A DNA stretch of 58,453 nt from Rhodocyclales bacterium (GCA_016235805.1 JACRIY010000019.1:1-58453), one strand, 5' to 3'. Positions 38,276 through 48,146 are shown, counted from the first letter of the stretch. Translations and numbers: made by a program. The notes: generated by a model not told the origin, from the letters alone.

Positions 38276-38281
38276 CCGAAC

Positions 38282-38307
38282 AAAGGCGAACTCCAGTTCG
38301 CCTTTTT
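38282..38307 (+). terminator. Rho-independent terminator after tRNA-Val
   Basis: AAAGGCGAACT and AGTTCGCCTTT form an 11-bp stem around two bases, followed by a T-run. Ends the lon/tRNA-Val transcript before ppiD. Confidence 0.85.
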
Positions 38308-38368
38308 CGCATTTGTATCCCGGCGCATCCGCCGGTGAGTGCACCATCAAGGACAGGGCTTTCGGCGC

Positions 38369-40273
38369 ATGCTTTTCGATATCGTACGTAACAACAAGAG
38401 GATCACGCAGGTTTTCCTTGCACTCATCACCCTGCCATTTGCGTTCTGGGGCGTCGAGTCCTACGTGCGCAATACCGACGCCGACGTCGGTGTGGCTAAG
38501 GTCGGCGGCGGCAAGATCAGCCAGCAGGAACTGCAGGCGGCGATGCGCGAGCAGCAGGACCGGATGCGTACCCAGCTTGGTGGCAAGGTCGATCCCGCAA
38601 CCTTCGAAACTCCACAGATGCGTCGTGCGGTGCTTGATTCCCTGGTCACCCAACGTCTGCTTACCGAACAGGCGCGCAAGTCCAAGATGGTGGTTGGCGA
38701 CCAGCAACTGGTCCAGTTCATTGCGAGCGTTCCCTCATTGCAGGACAAGGGGAAATTTTCCAAGGAGCGCTACGAAGCCCTGGTGGCCTCTCAGGGCATG
38801 AGCAAGGAAATGTTCGAAGCCCGCGTACGACAGGACATCGCCGTTCAGCAACTGGTACTGCCGGTCACGGAAGCGGGCATCGTCGGCAACGCCGCAGCCG
38901 GTCGCTGGGCTGCGACGCAAATCGAGCGGCGCGAAATCAGCGAACTGCAGCTGGTTCCGGACAACTTCACGAGCAAGGTCAAGCTTGCCGCCGATGCCGT
39001 ACAAAAGTATTACGAAGCCAACCGCAAGCTGTTCGAACTGCCGGAGCAGGTGCGGGCGGAGTACCTGGTACTGAGTCGCGACGCGTTGGCCGCGCAGGCC
39101 GCCATAGGCGACGAGGACATCAAGGCGTATTACAAGACGCACGAGGCCCGATTCAAGGAAGCCGAATCGCGACGAGCCAGCCATATCCTGATTCGCGCCG
39201 ACAAGAACGCTCCGGAGGTTGAAGCGAACGCCGCCAAGGCCAAAGCGGAAGAACTTCTGGGTCAAGTGAAGAAAGCCCCGGCCGAGTTTGCCAAGCTGGC
39301 CAAGCAGCATTCTCAGGATCCCGGTTCGGCTGCAAAGGGCGGCGATCTCGACTGGTTTGCTCGTGGAGCCATGGTGAAGGCCTTCGAGGACACGGTATTC
39401 GCACTGAAAGATGGACAGGTTTCTGACGTCGTTCGATCTGATTTCGGCTTTCACGTCATTCGTGTCACCGGCATCCGTCCCGAGCGGATCAAATCGATCG
39501 ACGACGTCAAGTCCGAGATCGTGGCCGAACTCAGGCGAGAAATCGGCACCAAGAAATATGCGGAGGCGGCCGAAGCCTTTGGCAACATGGTCTACGAGCA
39601 GTCCGACAGCCTCAAGCCGGCGGCGGAAAAGTGGAAGCTGGAAGTTCGCCAGTCGTCCTGGATTGCCAAGGGTGGCAAGCTTGCACCTAACTTCGACAGC
39701 CCGAAACTGTCAGGCGCGCTGTTCAGCGACGATGCGCTGAAGAACAAGCGCAACACCGAAGCGGTCGAAGTCGCGCCGGGGATGCTGGTGGCGGCCCGCG
39801 TGCTGGAGCACAAGCCGGCTGCCTTGCAGCCCATGGAATCCGTCAGGGCCGAGATCGAGAAGCACCTGGTTCGCGAGGAAGCGGCTTCGCTGGCAATCAA
39901 GGATGGGGAAGAGAAGCTGGCGCGCCTGACCAAGGGCGAGGCCGTCGAAGTGAAGTGGTCGCCGAGCCGCAGCGTGAGTCGGAGCCAGGCTCCGGGACTG
40001 CCGCCCGAGTCGATCCGGGCGATATTTGCGACGGCGACCGCAAGCTTGCCAGCCCATGTCGGCGTTGCCTATCCCGGCCGCGGGTATGCCTTGTATCGCA
40101 TTGCTTCCGTCAAGGCGGGGGAAGGCGGCAAGGATGATCCGGCAGCGCGCGCGCTGTCCCAGAAGTATGCCAGCCTGATTGCAGAAGAGGAGTTTGCCGC
40201 CTGGATGGCCAGCCTGAAGGCGAGCAACCCGGTGGAAATCAACAAGGCGGCGCTGGAGACCAAGGAACGCTAG
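38369..40273 (+). CDS. ppiD: PpiD-type periplasmic folding factor (parvulin domain)
   Basis: A 634-residue inner-membrane anchored chaperone that receives outer-membrane proteins leaving the Sec translocon. Short cytosolic start, one TM helix (about 12-32), SurA_N-like helical region (about 35-190), parvulin-type domain (about 265-360, ASHILIRADK, LAKQHSQDPGSAAKGGDLDWF, FGFHVIRVT) and a long C-terminal region. Parvulin motifs look better preserved than in E. coli PpiD. Own promoter expected after the tRNA terminator; ends at a strong terminator. Confidence 0.92.
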   Translation: MLFDIVRNNKRITQVFLALITLPFAFWGVESYVRNTDADVGVAKVGGGKISQQELQAAMREQQDRMRTQLGGKVDPATFETPQMRRAVLDSLVTQRLLTEQARKSKMVVGDQQLVQFIASVPSLQDKGKFSKERYEALVASQGMSKEMFEARVRQDIAVQQLVLPVTEAGIVGNAAAGRWAATQIERREISELQLVPDNFTSKVKLAADAVQKYYEANRKLFELPEQVRAEYLVLSRDALAAQAAIGDEDIKAYYKTHEARFKEAESRRASHILIRADKNAPEVEANAAKAKAEELLGQVKKAPAEFAKLAKQHSQDPGSAAKGGDLDWFARGAMVKAFEDTVFALKDGQVSDVVRSDFGFHVIRVTGIRPERIKSIDDVKSEIVAELRREIGTKKYAEAAEAFGNMVYEQSDSLKPAAEKWKLEVRQSSWIAKGGKLAPNFDSPKLSGALFSDDALKNKRNTEAVEVAPGMLVAARVLEHKPAALQPMESVRAEIEKHLVREEAASLAIKDGEEKLARLTKGEAVEVKWSPSRSVSRSQAPGLPPESIRAIFATATASLPAHVGVAYPGRGYALYRIASVKAGEGGKDDPAARALSQKYASLIAEEEFAAWMASLKASNPVEINKAALETKER

Positions 40274-40290
40274 TTCTTTCCGACGCAACG

Positions 40291-40321
40291 AAAAAGGCAC
40301 CGGGTCGCGGTGCCTTTTTTT
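40291..40321. terminator. Bidirectional terminator between ppiD and fabI
   Basis: AAAAAGGCACC, 7-base loop, GGTGCCTTTTTTT gives a perfect stem with A-run on one side and T-run on the other, serving both convergent genes. Confidence 0.88.
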
Positions 40322-40377
40322 CGGTGTGGCGGACTTGACCGCCGTGGCTTTCGCCTGTCGGCGCCCGCAGTACGACC

Positions 40378-41178
40378 TTATCCCGGCAGGGGATCCGCGT
40401 TGCCCATGGCCGTCGTGTGCGTGCCACCATCGACATACAGTATTTCCCCGGTGATGCCGCTGGAAAGATCGGAGAGCAGGAAGGCGGCTGCATTGCCGAC
40501 CTCGTCGATGGTCACGTTGCGGCGCAGCGGGGCATGGTGGGCATTGTAGGCCAGCAGCTTGCCGAAGTTGCCGATGCCCGAGGCTGCCAGCGTCTTGATC
40601 GGACCGGCCGACAGCGCATTGGCACGGATGCCTTGCGGGCCAAGGCAAAAAGCCAGATAGCGGGTCGCCGCCTCGAGGCTGGCCTTGGCCAGTCCCATGG
40701 TGTTGTAGTTGGGCATGGTGCGCACCGCACCGAGGTAGCTGAGCGCCAGCAGCGCCGGGTTGTTGCCCTTGAGCAGAAGAGGACGGGCTCCCTTGGCCAG
40801 TGCGGGATAGCTGTAGGACGAAACATCGTGCGCGATGCGAAACGATTCGCGCGAGATGCCATCGAGGAAGTCGCCTTCGATCGCCTCGTTGGGCGCAAAG
40901 GCTATCGAATGGACCAGTCCGTCCAGGCCTTCCCAATGCTTGCCGAGGTCGGCAAAAAGCGCTTCGATCTGCGTGTCGTCGGCGACATCGCAGGCGTAGA
41001 TCGCCTTGGAGCCGAACTCGTCGGCAAATTTCGCGATGCGATCGCGGACGCGATCGTTCTGGTAGGTGAAGGCGAGGTCCGAGCCTTCGCGGTGGCAGGC
41101 CTTGGCGATCCCGTAGGCGATCGACCGGTTGGAGATCAGTCCGGTGATCAGTATGCGTTTGCCGGCGAGAAATCCCAT
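40378..41178 (-). CDS. fabI: Enoyl-ACP reductase (NADH)
   Basis: A 266-residue short-chain dehydrogenase performing the last reduction of each fatty acid elongation cycle. [20 protein letters not shown] binds NADH; the catalytic Y-x6-K is in [23 protein letters not shown] and [12 protein letters not shown] are further FabI marks. Standard length. The Ser/Thr after the glycine region and Tyr are intact. FabI is the target of triclosan. Divergent from the substrate-binding lipoprotein gene with a 59-bp gap. Confidence 0.96.
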   Translation of the reverse strand: MGFLAGKRILITGLISNRSIAYGIAKACHREGSDLAFTYQNDRVRDRIAKFADEFGSKAIYACDVADDTQIEALFADLGKHWEGLDGLVHSIAFAPNEAIEGDFLDGISRESFRIAHDVSSYSYPALAKGARPLLLKGNNPALLALSYLGAVRTMPNYNTMGLAKASLEAATRYLAFCLGPQGIRANALSAGPIKTLAASGIGNFGKLLAYNAHHAPLRRNVTIDEVGNAAAFLLSDLSSGITGEILYVDGGTHTTAMGNADPLPG

Positions 41179-41237
41179 CGCTGTTTCCTTGGTTGAATCC
41201 AGCGGCGGATTATAGCGGATCGGCTAAACTCACCGTC

Positions 41238-43379
41238 ATGCGTAGCGCCATCGCCAGCCTTCTTGTCCTCTTGCTCGTGGGGTGCGGCAGCGCCTGGAAC
41301 GATCCTTATCCGGCGGCGGATCGGGGGCGCAACATCCTCTACAGCGCGTTCACGGACCGCCCCAAGCATCTCGATCCCGTACAGTCCTACAGCGAGGACG
41401 AAATCACGTTCACGGCGCAGGTCTACGAGCCGCCCTTGCAGTACCACTACCTGAAGCGTCCTTACACCCTGATCGCCGGGACCGCCGAGGCGGTGCCGCA
41501 ACCGCGCTATCTGGATGCGCGGGGACGCCCGCTGGGCGACGATGTCGATCCGGCTCGAATCGCGTTCACCGACTACGTGATCGCCATCAGGCCGGGCATT
41601 CGCTATCAGCCGCATCCGGCCTTTGCGCGCGCCGCATCCGGCGAGCCTGCCTACCTCGCCCTGTCAGCCACCGATCTTGCGGGCATCGTCACCCTGGGTG
41701 ACTTCAAGTTGCGCGATTCGCGAGAATTGACCGCGGACGACTACGTGTATGGCTTGAAACGCCTGGCCCATCCGCGTCTGCACTCGCCCATTTTCGGACT
41801 GATGGACGAATACATCGTGGGCTTGGGCGACCTGGCGAAACGACTGAAGGCGGACAAGGATCAGTCATGGATCGACTTGCGCCAGCACAGGCTGGAAGGC
41901 GTCGAGGCCATCGACCGCTACCGCTACCGCATCAGGGTCAAGGGCAAGTACCCGCAATTCCTCTACTGGCTGGCGATGCCCTTTTTCGCGCCGATGCCCT
42001 GGGAGGCCGACAAGTTTCACAGCCAGCCCGGCATGGCAGAGAAGAACCTGACGTTGGACTGGTATCCGATCGGCACCGGACCCTACATGCTGACGGAGAA
42101 CAATCCCAACGCGCGCATGGTGCTGGAGAGGAATCCGAACTTCCGCCGCGAGACCTATCCCTGCGAGGGGGAGGGCGGGGACCAGGAAGCCGGCTTGCTG
42201 AAGGATTGCGGCCAGGTACTGCCCTTCATCGACAAGGTGGTGTTCACCCGCGAGAAGGAACAGATTCCCTACTGGAACAAGTTCCTGCAGGGCTACTACG
42301 ATGCATCGGGCATTTCCTCAGACTCCTTCGACCAGGCCGTGCAGGTGACCGGCGGCGAGATCACGCTGTCGGACGATATGCGCGCCCAGGGCATCGTGCT
42401 TACCACCTCGGTGGCGACTTCGAGCATGTACATGGGCTTCAACTGGCTCGATCCGCTGGTCGGCGGAGCCGACCCGGCAACGGCGGAACGGGCGCGCAAG
42501 CTGCGCCAGGCGATCTCGATTGCCATCGACCAGGAAGAGTTCATATCGATCTTCCAGAACGGCCGCGGCGTTGCCGCGCAGGGCCCGATTCCGCCGGGCA
42601 TTTTCGGACATCGCGAGGGCGTTGAAGGCGTCAACCCCTACGTGTACGACACGGTCGACGGACAGGCGCGACGCAAGCCGGTCGCGGAGGCCAAGCGCCT
42701 GCTGGCGGAGGCCGGCTGGCCCAACGGTCGCGATGCGAAGAGCGGCGAACCACTGCTGATCAACCTGGACACGACGGCGACCGGTGTAGGTGCCAAGGCA
42801 CGCATCGATTGGCTCAACAAGCAGTTCGCCAAGATCGATGTGCAACTGGTGGTGCGCAGCACCGATTACAACCGCTTCCAGGAAAAGGTGCGCAAGGGCG
42901 CGGTGCAACTGTTCTATTTCGGCTGGAACGCCGATTATCCGGATCCGGAAAATTTCATGTTCCTGCTGCACGGTAAGCAGTCGAAGGTCAGGCATCAGGG
43001 GGAAAACGCCGCCAACTACGAGAACCCGGAATACGACCGGCTGTTCGAACGCATGAAGGCGATGGACAGCGGTGCCGAACGGCAGCTACTGATCGACCGC
43101 ATGACGGCGATCCTGCGTCATGACGCCCCGTGGATCTGGGGCTTCCATCCCAAGGACTACAGCTTGCGCCACGCCTGGCTGGCCAATCGAAAGCCGAGCA
43201 AGGTCGGACACAACACGCTGAAGTACCAGCGGGTGGATGCCGCCTTGCGCGAGCAGCGTCGCAGTGAGTGGAATCGGCCCGTGCTGTGGCCGCTGCTGGC
43301 GATTGTGCTGGTAATCGGTGCGGCGATCTGGCCGGCGTGGAGCGGCTACCGGCGCCGGGAGACCGCGACCGCACGCTGA
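41238..43379 (+). CDS. Peptide-type ABC substrate-binding lipoprotein with C-terminal membrane helix
   Basis: A 713-residue family-5 extracellular solute-binding protein (DppA/OppA/YejA-like). Signal with lipobox LLVGCGS. The body shows NILYSAFTDRPKHLDPVQSYSEDE, TADDYVYGLKRL, YPIGTGPYMLTEN and FYFGWNADYPDPENFMFLL, typical of large peptide-binding proteins. Residues about 683-701 form a hydrophobic helix followed by RRRETATAR, an uncommon second anchor for a lipoprotein. No permease or ATPase genes are adjacent, so the partners are unknown. A repeat copy and hairpin follow the stop. Confidence 0.87.
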   Translation: MRSAIASLLVLLLVGCGSAWNDPYPAADRGRNILYSAFTDRPKHLDPVQSYSEDEITFTAQVYEPPLQYHYLKRPYTLIAGTAEAVPQPRYLDARGRPLGDDVDPARIAFTDYVIAIRPGIRYQPHPAFARAASGEPAYLALSATDLAGIVTLGDFKLRDSRELTADDYVYGLKRLAHPRLHSPIFGLMDEYIVGLGDLAKRLKADKDQSWIDLRQHRLEGVEAIDRYRYRIRVKGKYPQFLYWLAMPFFAPMPWEADKFHSQPGMAEKNLTLDWYPIGTGPYMLTENNPNARMVLERNPNFRRETYPCEGEGGDQEAGLLKDCGQVLPFIDKVVFTREKEQIPYWNKFLQGYYDASGISSDSFDQAVQVTGGEITLSDDMRAQGIVLTTSVATSSMYMGFNWLDPLVGGADPATAERARKLRQAISIAIDQEEFISIFQNGRGVAAQGPIPPGIFGHREGVEGVNPYVYDTVDGQARRKPVAEAKRLLAEAGWPNGRDAKSGEPLLINLDTTATGVGAKARIDWLNKQFAKIDVQLVVRSTDYNRFQEKVRKGAVQLFYFGWNADYPDPENFMFLLHGKQSKVRHQGENAANYENPEYDRLFERMKAMDSGAERQLLIDRMTAILRHDAPWIWGFHPKDYSLRHAWLANRKPSKVGHNTLKYQRVDAALREQRRSEWNRPVLWPLLAIVLVIGAAIWPAWSGYRRRETATAR

Positions 43380-43380
43380 C

Positions 43381-43403
43381 TGGCGACTATCGCCGTGTCG
43401 CCA
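43381..43403 (+). terminator. Hairpin after the substrate-binding protein, overlapping repeat copy 8
   Basis: TGGCGAC, 9 bases, GTCGCCA: perfect 7-bp stem starting one base after the stop codon, with a short T-run (CTTTTA) 8 bases later. May act as a weak terminator; shares bases with the dispersed repeat. Confidence 0.4.
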
Positions 43404-43414
43404 GCGCCGACTTT
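43391..43414 (-). repeat. Dispersed 24-bp repeat, copy 8
   Basis: Perfect consensus match on the minus strand, variable bases AC. Intergenic between two convergent genes. Confidence 0.85.
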
Positions 43415-43520
43415 TATGGTCTGCCGCCGGGCCGTCCCAAGGCAGACCCGTCAAAAGCCTGCGAGAGCAGCGAGCCGTGGTCACCGCTTCACCTGAAGAA
43501 GGGGCCGGGGGAAGAGTCCT

Positions 43521-44249
43521 TTACTCCTCGACGGCCTGCCATTCGCCGTGGCGCAAGGCCTGAAGCGGCCGGAATCGGGCCTTGTAGGCCATCTTGCGGC
43601 TGTCGCGTATCCAGTAGCCGAGGTAGAGCCAGGGCAGGCCAACGTGCTGGCACTGGGCGATCTGCCAGAGGATGGCGAAGGTACCGTAACTGGCATTCGT
43701 CACATCGGGATCGTAGAACGTGTAGACGGACGAAAGGCCGTCGGCCAGTACGTCGATGATGCAGACGACGCGCAACACATCGCCTTCGCGGAATTCGATC
43801 AGCCTGCTGTCCACGTGGGTCTGCAGCAGGAAGTGGGCGTACTGGTCGCGGCTGTCCTGGTCCATGCCGCCGCCGGAATGGCGCGCGGCCTGATAGTGCT
43901 GGTAGAGCTGGTAGTGTTCTTCGCGGAAGGTCAGGCTGCATTCGCGCGCGACGAGCCCTGCATGCTGGACCAGGGCGCGGCGCTGGCTGCGATTGGGAAC
44001 AAAGGCAGTTACGTCGAGCCGTACCGGCTGGCATTCGCGGCAGGCATCGCAATAGGGGCGGTAGGTAAACACGCCACTGCGGCGGAAACCGGCCCGCACC
44101 AGGTCGCTATAGGTCGCACTGTCGATCAGGTGGGTGGGCGTCGCCACTTGTGAACGCGCGATGCGCCCGGGCAGGTAGGAACAGCCATAGGGTGCAGTCG
44201 CGTAGAACTGCAGCAGCGGAAAGGGCGGCAGGTCGCGCAGGTAGGTCAT
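43521..44249 (-). CDS. bpt: Aspartate/glutamate leucyltransferase (arginyltransferase family)
   Basis: A 242-residue N-end rule enzyme (Bpt/ATE) that adds leucine to N-terminal Asp or Glu, marking proteins for ClpS/ClpAP degradation. ATE signatures: [39 protein letters not shown] with its cysteine cluster, and [20 protein letters not shown]. Start at MTYLRDLP; it lies eight bases after the aat stop, so aat and bpt form an operon that covers the two leucylation routes. Confidence 0.93.
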   Translation of the reverse strand: MTYLRDLPPFPLLQFYATAPYGCSYLPGRIARSQVATPTHLIDSATYSDLVRAGFRRSGVFTYRPYCDACRECQPVRLDVTAFVPNRSQRRALVQHAGLVARECSLTFREEHYQLYQHYQAARHSGGGMDQDSRDQYAHFLLQTHVDSRLIEFREGDVLRVVCIIDVLADGLSSVYTFYDPDVTNASYGTFAILWQIAQCQHVGLPWLYLGYWIRDSRKMAYKARFRPLQALRHGEWQAVEE

Positions 44250-44256
44250 GTTGGAG

Positions 44257-44979
44257 TCATGCCGCGCGCCGGAAGTGGCCGTCGATCGCGTCTGCCGGCC
44301 AGCAGCCCGGTGTGTCGCCCGACGCGCACAACTCGTCCAGCCGCGCGGCGAAATCACGGCGGGCTATCGGTCGGGCGCCTAGCGAGGCAAGGTGTCGGGT
44401 TTCCATTTGGCAGTCGATTATGCCGAATCCGCGCTGTTTGAGGTAAGCGCACAAATGGGCGAGGGCGATCTTCGATGCGTCGGGCCGGTCGGCGAACATG
44501 GATTCGCCGTAGAAGGCGCGGCCGATCGCAATGCCGTAGAGCCCGCCGGCCAGCACACCATCGATCCAGGTTTCGACGCTGTGCGCATGACCGAGGCGAT
44601 GCAGCTCGACATAGGCCTGCCGCATTTCAGCGGTGATCCAGGTGCCGGGCTGTCCCGCGCGCAGTCGGCCGGCGCAGGCGCGGATAACCTGGTCGAAGGC
44701 CGTGTCCAGTCGCACCTGGTAGTTGCCGTTGCGCAGAGTTTTTGCCAGCGAGCGGGAAATCTTCAGTTCATCGGGCAACAGCACCATGCGCGGGTCGGGA
44801 CTCCACCACAGGATGGGATCGCCGGCCGAGAACCAGGGGAAGATGCCGCGCCGGTAGGCGGCGAGCACGCGTTGCGCGGAGAGGTCGCCACCCGCAGCGA
44901 GCAGTCCGTTGGGTTCGGCCAGGGCCTTGGCGAGAGCGGGAAACACTGGCTCCGGAGGCAGCCAGGGAATCATCGGCAT
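44257..44979 (-). CDS. aat: Leucyl/phenylalanyl-tRNA-protein transferase
   Basis: A 240-residue N-end rule enzyme adding Leu or Phe to proteins starting with Arg or Lys. Marks: FPPVEP-like start ([11 protein letters not shown]), [58 protein letters not shown] and [20 protein letters not shown]. Full length. Its ATG abuts the stop of the ferric-iron ATPase gene; an ATG at 44973 is an alternative. No good ribosome site, so coupling with the upstream gene is possible. Confidence 0.94.
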   Translation of the reverse strand: MPMIPWLPPEPVFPALAKALAEPNGLLAAGGDLSAQRVLAAYRRGIFPWFSAGDPILWWSPDPRMVLLPDELKISRSLAKTLRNGNYQVRLDTAFDQVIRACAGRLRAGQPGTWITAEMRQAYVELHRLGHAHSVETWIDGVLAGGLYGIAIGRAFYGESMFADRPDASKIALAHLCAYLKQRGFGIIDCQMETRHLASLGARPIARRDFAARLDELCASGDTPGCWPADAIDGHFRRAA

Positions 44980-46065
44980 TCAGACTTGCTTGAAGGTGAC
45001 CACGTGGTCGACATCGAGCCGGATGCCGATTTTTTCACCGATGGCATGGTTGTGGTGCGATGGGACCAGGGACAGGACCTGCACGCCGGACGCAAGGCGC
45101 AGGGTGTAGAGGAACTCCGCGCCGCGAAAGGCCTTGGCGACGACTTCGGCCTTGACCTCGCTGGCATCGTCGTGGATCACGTCGTCGGGGCGCAGCAGCA
45201 CATCGAGCCGGCAGTCACGCCGGCATTCCGCGCAACTCGAGCCGCAATCCATCGGCACTTCCGAATCCAGCCTGCCCAGTTCCACTTCGACGACCTGTTT
45301 CGACAGGACCTCGCCCGACAGGAACACGCCCTGGCCGATGAAATCCGCGACGTGGCGCGTGGCCGGGCGGTGATACAGGTTGTAGGGCGTGTCCCACTGC
45401 TCGATGCGGCCGGCACGCATGATGCCGACGACATCGGCCACGGCGAACGCCTCGTTTTGGTCGTGGGTGACCAGGATCGCCGCCATGCCGGCGCGCTTGA
45501 GGATCTCGCGCACTTCGAGCGAAAGGCGTTCACGCAGTTCGACGTCGAGGTTGGAGAAAGGCTCGTCGAGCAGCAGCAGGTGAGGTTGCGGCGCGAGCGC
45601 CCGGGCCAGCGCCACGCGCTGCTGCTGGCCGCCGGACAGTTCGTGCGGATAGCGTTCGCCGCGGCCGGACAGGCCGATCAGGTCCAGCATTTCATCGACG
45701 CGCTGCCGTCGAGCCAGCGCCAGCGCGGTGCGTCCCTTCGGGAACTTTTCGCGCAGGCCGAAGCCGATGTTGTCGGCGATCGACAGGTGCGGAAACAATG
45801 CGTAGTCCTGGAACACCATGCCGATGCGGCGGGCCTCGGCGGGCATCTGCGCCTTTTCGCTGGCGATGGTCACGCCGTTGAGCCGTATGCTGCCCGCCGA
45901 CGGCTTTTCGAAACCGGCGATCAGGCGCAGCATGGTCGTCTTGCCGCAGCCCGACGATCCCAGCAGGCAGGCGATCTCGCCCGGCGCCAGGTCGAAGGAC
46001 AGATCGCTCACCACGGCCTGCTTGCCGTAGGCATGGCTGACGCGGTCTACTTCGAGCAATGACAT
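44980..46065 (-). CDS. fbpC: Ferric iron ABC transporter ATPase with a four-cysteine insert
   Basis: A 361-residue ATPase of the FbpC/PotA class. Walker A LLGSSGCGKTTMLR, Q-loop VFQDYALFPH, signature LSGGQQQRVALARA, Walker B LLLLDEPFSNLD and switch VTHDQNEAFAVAD are intact, followed by a TOBE-type regulatory region. Cys274, 278, 281 and 285 (C-x3-C-x2-C-x3-C) sit between the ATPase core and TOBE domain and look like a metal or Fe-S ligand set. It is divergent from the permease gene by 30 bp and directly precedes aat. Confidence 0.87.
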   Translation of the reverse strand: MSLLEVDRVSHAYGKQAVVSDLSFDLAPGEIACLLGSSGCGKTTMLRLIAGFEKPSAGSIRLNGVTIASEKAQMPAEARRIGMVFQDYALFPHLSIADNIGFGLREKFPKGRTALALARRQRVDEMLDLIGLSGRGERYPHELSGGQQQRVALARALAPQPHLLLLDEPFSNLDVELRERLSLEVREILKRAGMAAILVTHDQNEAFAVADVVGIMRAGRIEQWDTPYNLYHRPATRHVADFIGQGVFLSGEVLSKQVVEVELGRLDSEVPMDCGSSCAECRRDCRLDVLLRPDDVIHDDASEVKAEVVAKAFRGAEFLYTLRLASGVQVLSLVPSHHNHAIGEKIGIRLDVDHVVTFKQV

Positions 46066-46091
46066 GGTCGTTGCGCTGCTTGCCGGTGGTG

Positions 46092-46110
46092 GAGAATGAG
46101 TCTCAATTAT
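46092..46110. promoter_or_regulatory. Candidate Fur box at the start of the iron permease gene
   Basis: GAGAATGAGTCTCAATTAT matches about 11 of 19 positions of the Fur consensus and lies between the divergent fbpC and fbpB genes, overlapping the fbpB ATG. If real, the fbpB start may be the GTG at 46123. Confidence 0.4.
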
Positions 46111-47778
46111 AATCGGCCGGCCGTGTCCCGCCCAATACCATTCTCCCCGCTTCAGGTCCTTTCCCTCGCGCTCGCGGTTCTGGTGGCGCTGCCGGTGCTC
46201 GCGGTCGGCGTCAATCTGTTCACGGCGGGGACCGGCGACACCTGGAACCACCTGATGGCGACGGTGCTGCCCGAGTACGTGGCGAACTCCGTCTGGCTTT
46301 GTCTCGGCGTCGGCATCGGAGTGGCGTCGATGGGAACCGGTGCGGCCTGGCTGGTGGCGCTCAACGACTTTCCCGGGAGGCGCATCGCCGAGTGGGCGTT
46401 GCTGCTGCCGATGGCGATGCCGGCCTACGTGCTGGCCTATACCTATACCGATTTCCTGCAGTTCGTCGGTCCGATGCAGACGGGCTTGCGCGAAAGCTTC
46501 GGCTGGCAAAAGGGCGATTACTGGTTCCCGGAGGTGCGTTCGCTGGGTGGTGCCATCGTGCTGTTTTCCTGCGTGCTCTATCCCTACGTTTACCTGTTGG
46601 TGCGCACCGCCTTTCTGGAGCGTGCCGGCGGCATGATCGAGGCGGCGCGTGCCTTGGGGCTCAATCCCTGGCAGGGCTTCTGGCGTGTCTCGATTCCACT
46701 GGCGCGACCGGCGATCGCCGCCGGAATGGCGCTGGCATTGATGGAGACGCTTGCCGATTACGGTACCGTGGCCTATTTCGCGGTACAGACCTTCACCACC
46801 GGTATCTACCGCGCGTGGTTCTCGCTGGGTGATCGGGTTGCCGCGGCCCAACTCGCCGCGGCGCTGCTCGGCTTCGTTTCTTTGCTGATCCTGCTGGAGC
46901 GCGTCAGCCGCGGTCGTTCCCGTTACCACGACAGTACCGGTCGTCGCCGCGCGACGCGTCAGGTGCTCACCGGAGGGCATGCGCTGCTGGCCCAGATCGG
47001 CTGCGCGATCCCGGTCGCGATCGGATTTGTGCTGCCGGCGCTGCTGCTGTTGCGCCTCGCGCTGGGCGATGCCGGCGAAGAGTCAGCAGGCTTCGCCGGA
47101 CGGTTCCTGGTTTTGGCGCGCAACAGCTTCGTGCTGGCGGCGCTGGCGGCGATGCTGGCCGCCACGCTGGCGCTGCTGCTCGGTTTTGCCGCGCGCGGCG
47201 GACGGCGACTTTCAACGCTGGCGAACCGGGTGGTCGGGTTGGGCTATGCCGTGCCCGGTTCGGTGATTGCCGTTGGCGTACTGATTCCGGTGACGCGCCT
47301 CGACCACGGATTGGCGGCGTTGTGGCAGCAGATGACCGGGATCAACCCCGGCCTGATCCTGACCGGCGGCATTGCGGCACTGGTTTATGCCTATCTAGCG
47401 CGTTTCCTCGCGATCGCCCTGCAAACGGTGGAGGCCGGCCTCGGTCGCATCACGCCGAGCATGGAAGCGGCAGCGCAGAGCCTGGGCAGCAGTCCGGGCG
47501 AAACCCTGCGTCGGGTGCACCTGCCGCTGATGCGTGGCAGCCTGCTGACAGCTTCCCTGCTGGTGTTTGTCGACGTGATGAAGGAACTGCCGGCGACCCT
47601 GGTGATGCGACCGTTCAATTTCGACACGCTGGCGACGCAGACCTTCACGCTGGCGGCCGACGAACGGCTGGCGGAAGCCTCGAGCGCCGCGCTTGCCATC
47701 GTCGGCGTGGGCTTATTGCCCATCATCCTGCTCGCCCGGCAGATATCGGCCGGGCGCAGCCAGGTGAGTTCCTGCTAG
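46096..47778 (+). CDS. fbpB: Ferric iron ABC transporter permease
   Basis: A 560-residue inner-membrane permease of the FbpB/SfuB type: two fused halves with about twelve helices, each carrying an EAA loop for ATPase contact (IEAARALGLNPWQGFWRVSIPLARPAI near residue 180 and MEAAAQSLGSSPGETLRRVHLPLMRGSL near 455). It imports Fe3+ delivered by the periplasmic binding protein. The start is uncertain because a candidate Fur site covers the ATG. It ends convergent to the CDGSH gene with a 4-bp overlap. Confidence 0.9.
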   Translation: MSLNYNRPAVSRPIPFSPLQVLSLALAVLVALPVLAVGVNLFTAGTGDTWNHLMATVLPEYVANSVWLCLGVGIGVASMGTGAAWLVALNDFPGRRIAEWALLLPMAMPAYVLAYTYTDFLQFVGPMQTGLRESFGWQKGDYWFPEVRSLGGAIVLFSCVLYPYVYLLVRTAFLERAGGMIEAARALGLNPWQGFWRVSIPLARPAIAAGMALALMETLADYGTVAYFAVQTFTTGIYRAWFSLGDRVAAAQLAAALLGFVSLLILLERVSRGRSRYHDSTGRRRATRQVLTGGHALLAQIGCAIPVAIGFVLPALLLLRLALGDAGEESAGFAGRFLVLARNSFVLAALAAMLAATLALLLGFAARGGRRLSTLANRVVGLGYAVPGSVIAVGVLIPVTRLDHGLAALWQQMTGINPGLILTGGIAALVYAYLARFLAIALQTVEAGLGRITPSMEAAAQSLGSSPGETLRRVHLPLMRGSLLTASLLVFVDVMKELPATLVMRPFNFDTLATQTFTLAADERLAEASSAALAIVGVGLLPIILLARQISAGRSQVSSC

Positions 47779-48014
47779 AGCGCCTTGTGGCTGCCGTCGC
47801 ACAACGCCCCGTTGGCGCTGTGCTTGCATCCGCAGAAATACACGGCCTTGCTTTCGTCGGCGGTGTATTTGACCGGATTGAATTCCGAACCCTTGTGGCT
47901 TCCGTCGCAGAAGGGCTGCGACTTGCTCTTGCCGCATGAGCACCAGTAATAATCCTTGCCCTTTTCGACATTGACGGCGAAGGGCGATTTTGCGGCGATT
48001 TCCGGCTTGGACAT
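47775..48014 (-). CDS. Two-motif CDGSH iron-sulfur protein
   Basis: A 79-residue protein with two CDGSH zinc-finger-like motifs that each bind a 2Fe-2S cluster: CSCGKSKSQPFCDGSH (about 25-40) and CGCKHSANGALCDGSH (about 61-76). The 3-Cys, 1-His ligand set is complete in both. Role in electron transfer or iron handling is inferred from the family and from its place between ferric transport genes. Same strand as fbpA, 158 bp downstream of it. Confidence 0.93.
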   Translation of the reverse strand: MSKPEIAAKSPFAVNVEKGKDYYWCSCGKSKSQPFCDGSHKGSEFNPVKYTADESKAVYFCGCKHSANGALCDGSHKAL

Positions 48015-48122
48015 GCTGTTCTCCGATAGCGTTTAAGGAAGGCGCACTATAGGCAATTCCTTCCTCACGCGATACCGGCGGGCGGAAACAGATTGTTTCG
48101 TCCAAACCAACAATGCCGGACA

Positions 48123-48146
48123 AGAGTCGGCGCTGGCGGTACGAGG
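48123..48146 (+). repeat. Dispersed 24-bp repeat, copy 9 (divergent)
   Basis: The core GTCGGCGCTGGCG is perfect; the ends differ (AGAG for AAAG, ACGAGG for ACGGCG). Intergenic, downstream of fbpA. Confidence 0.75.
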
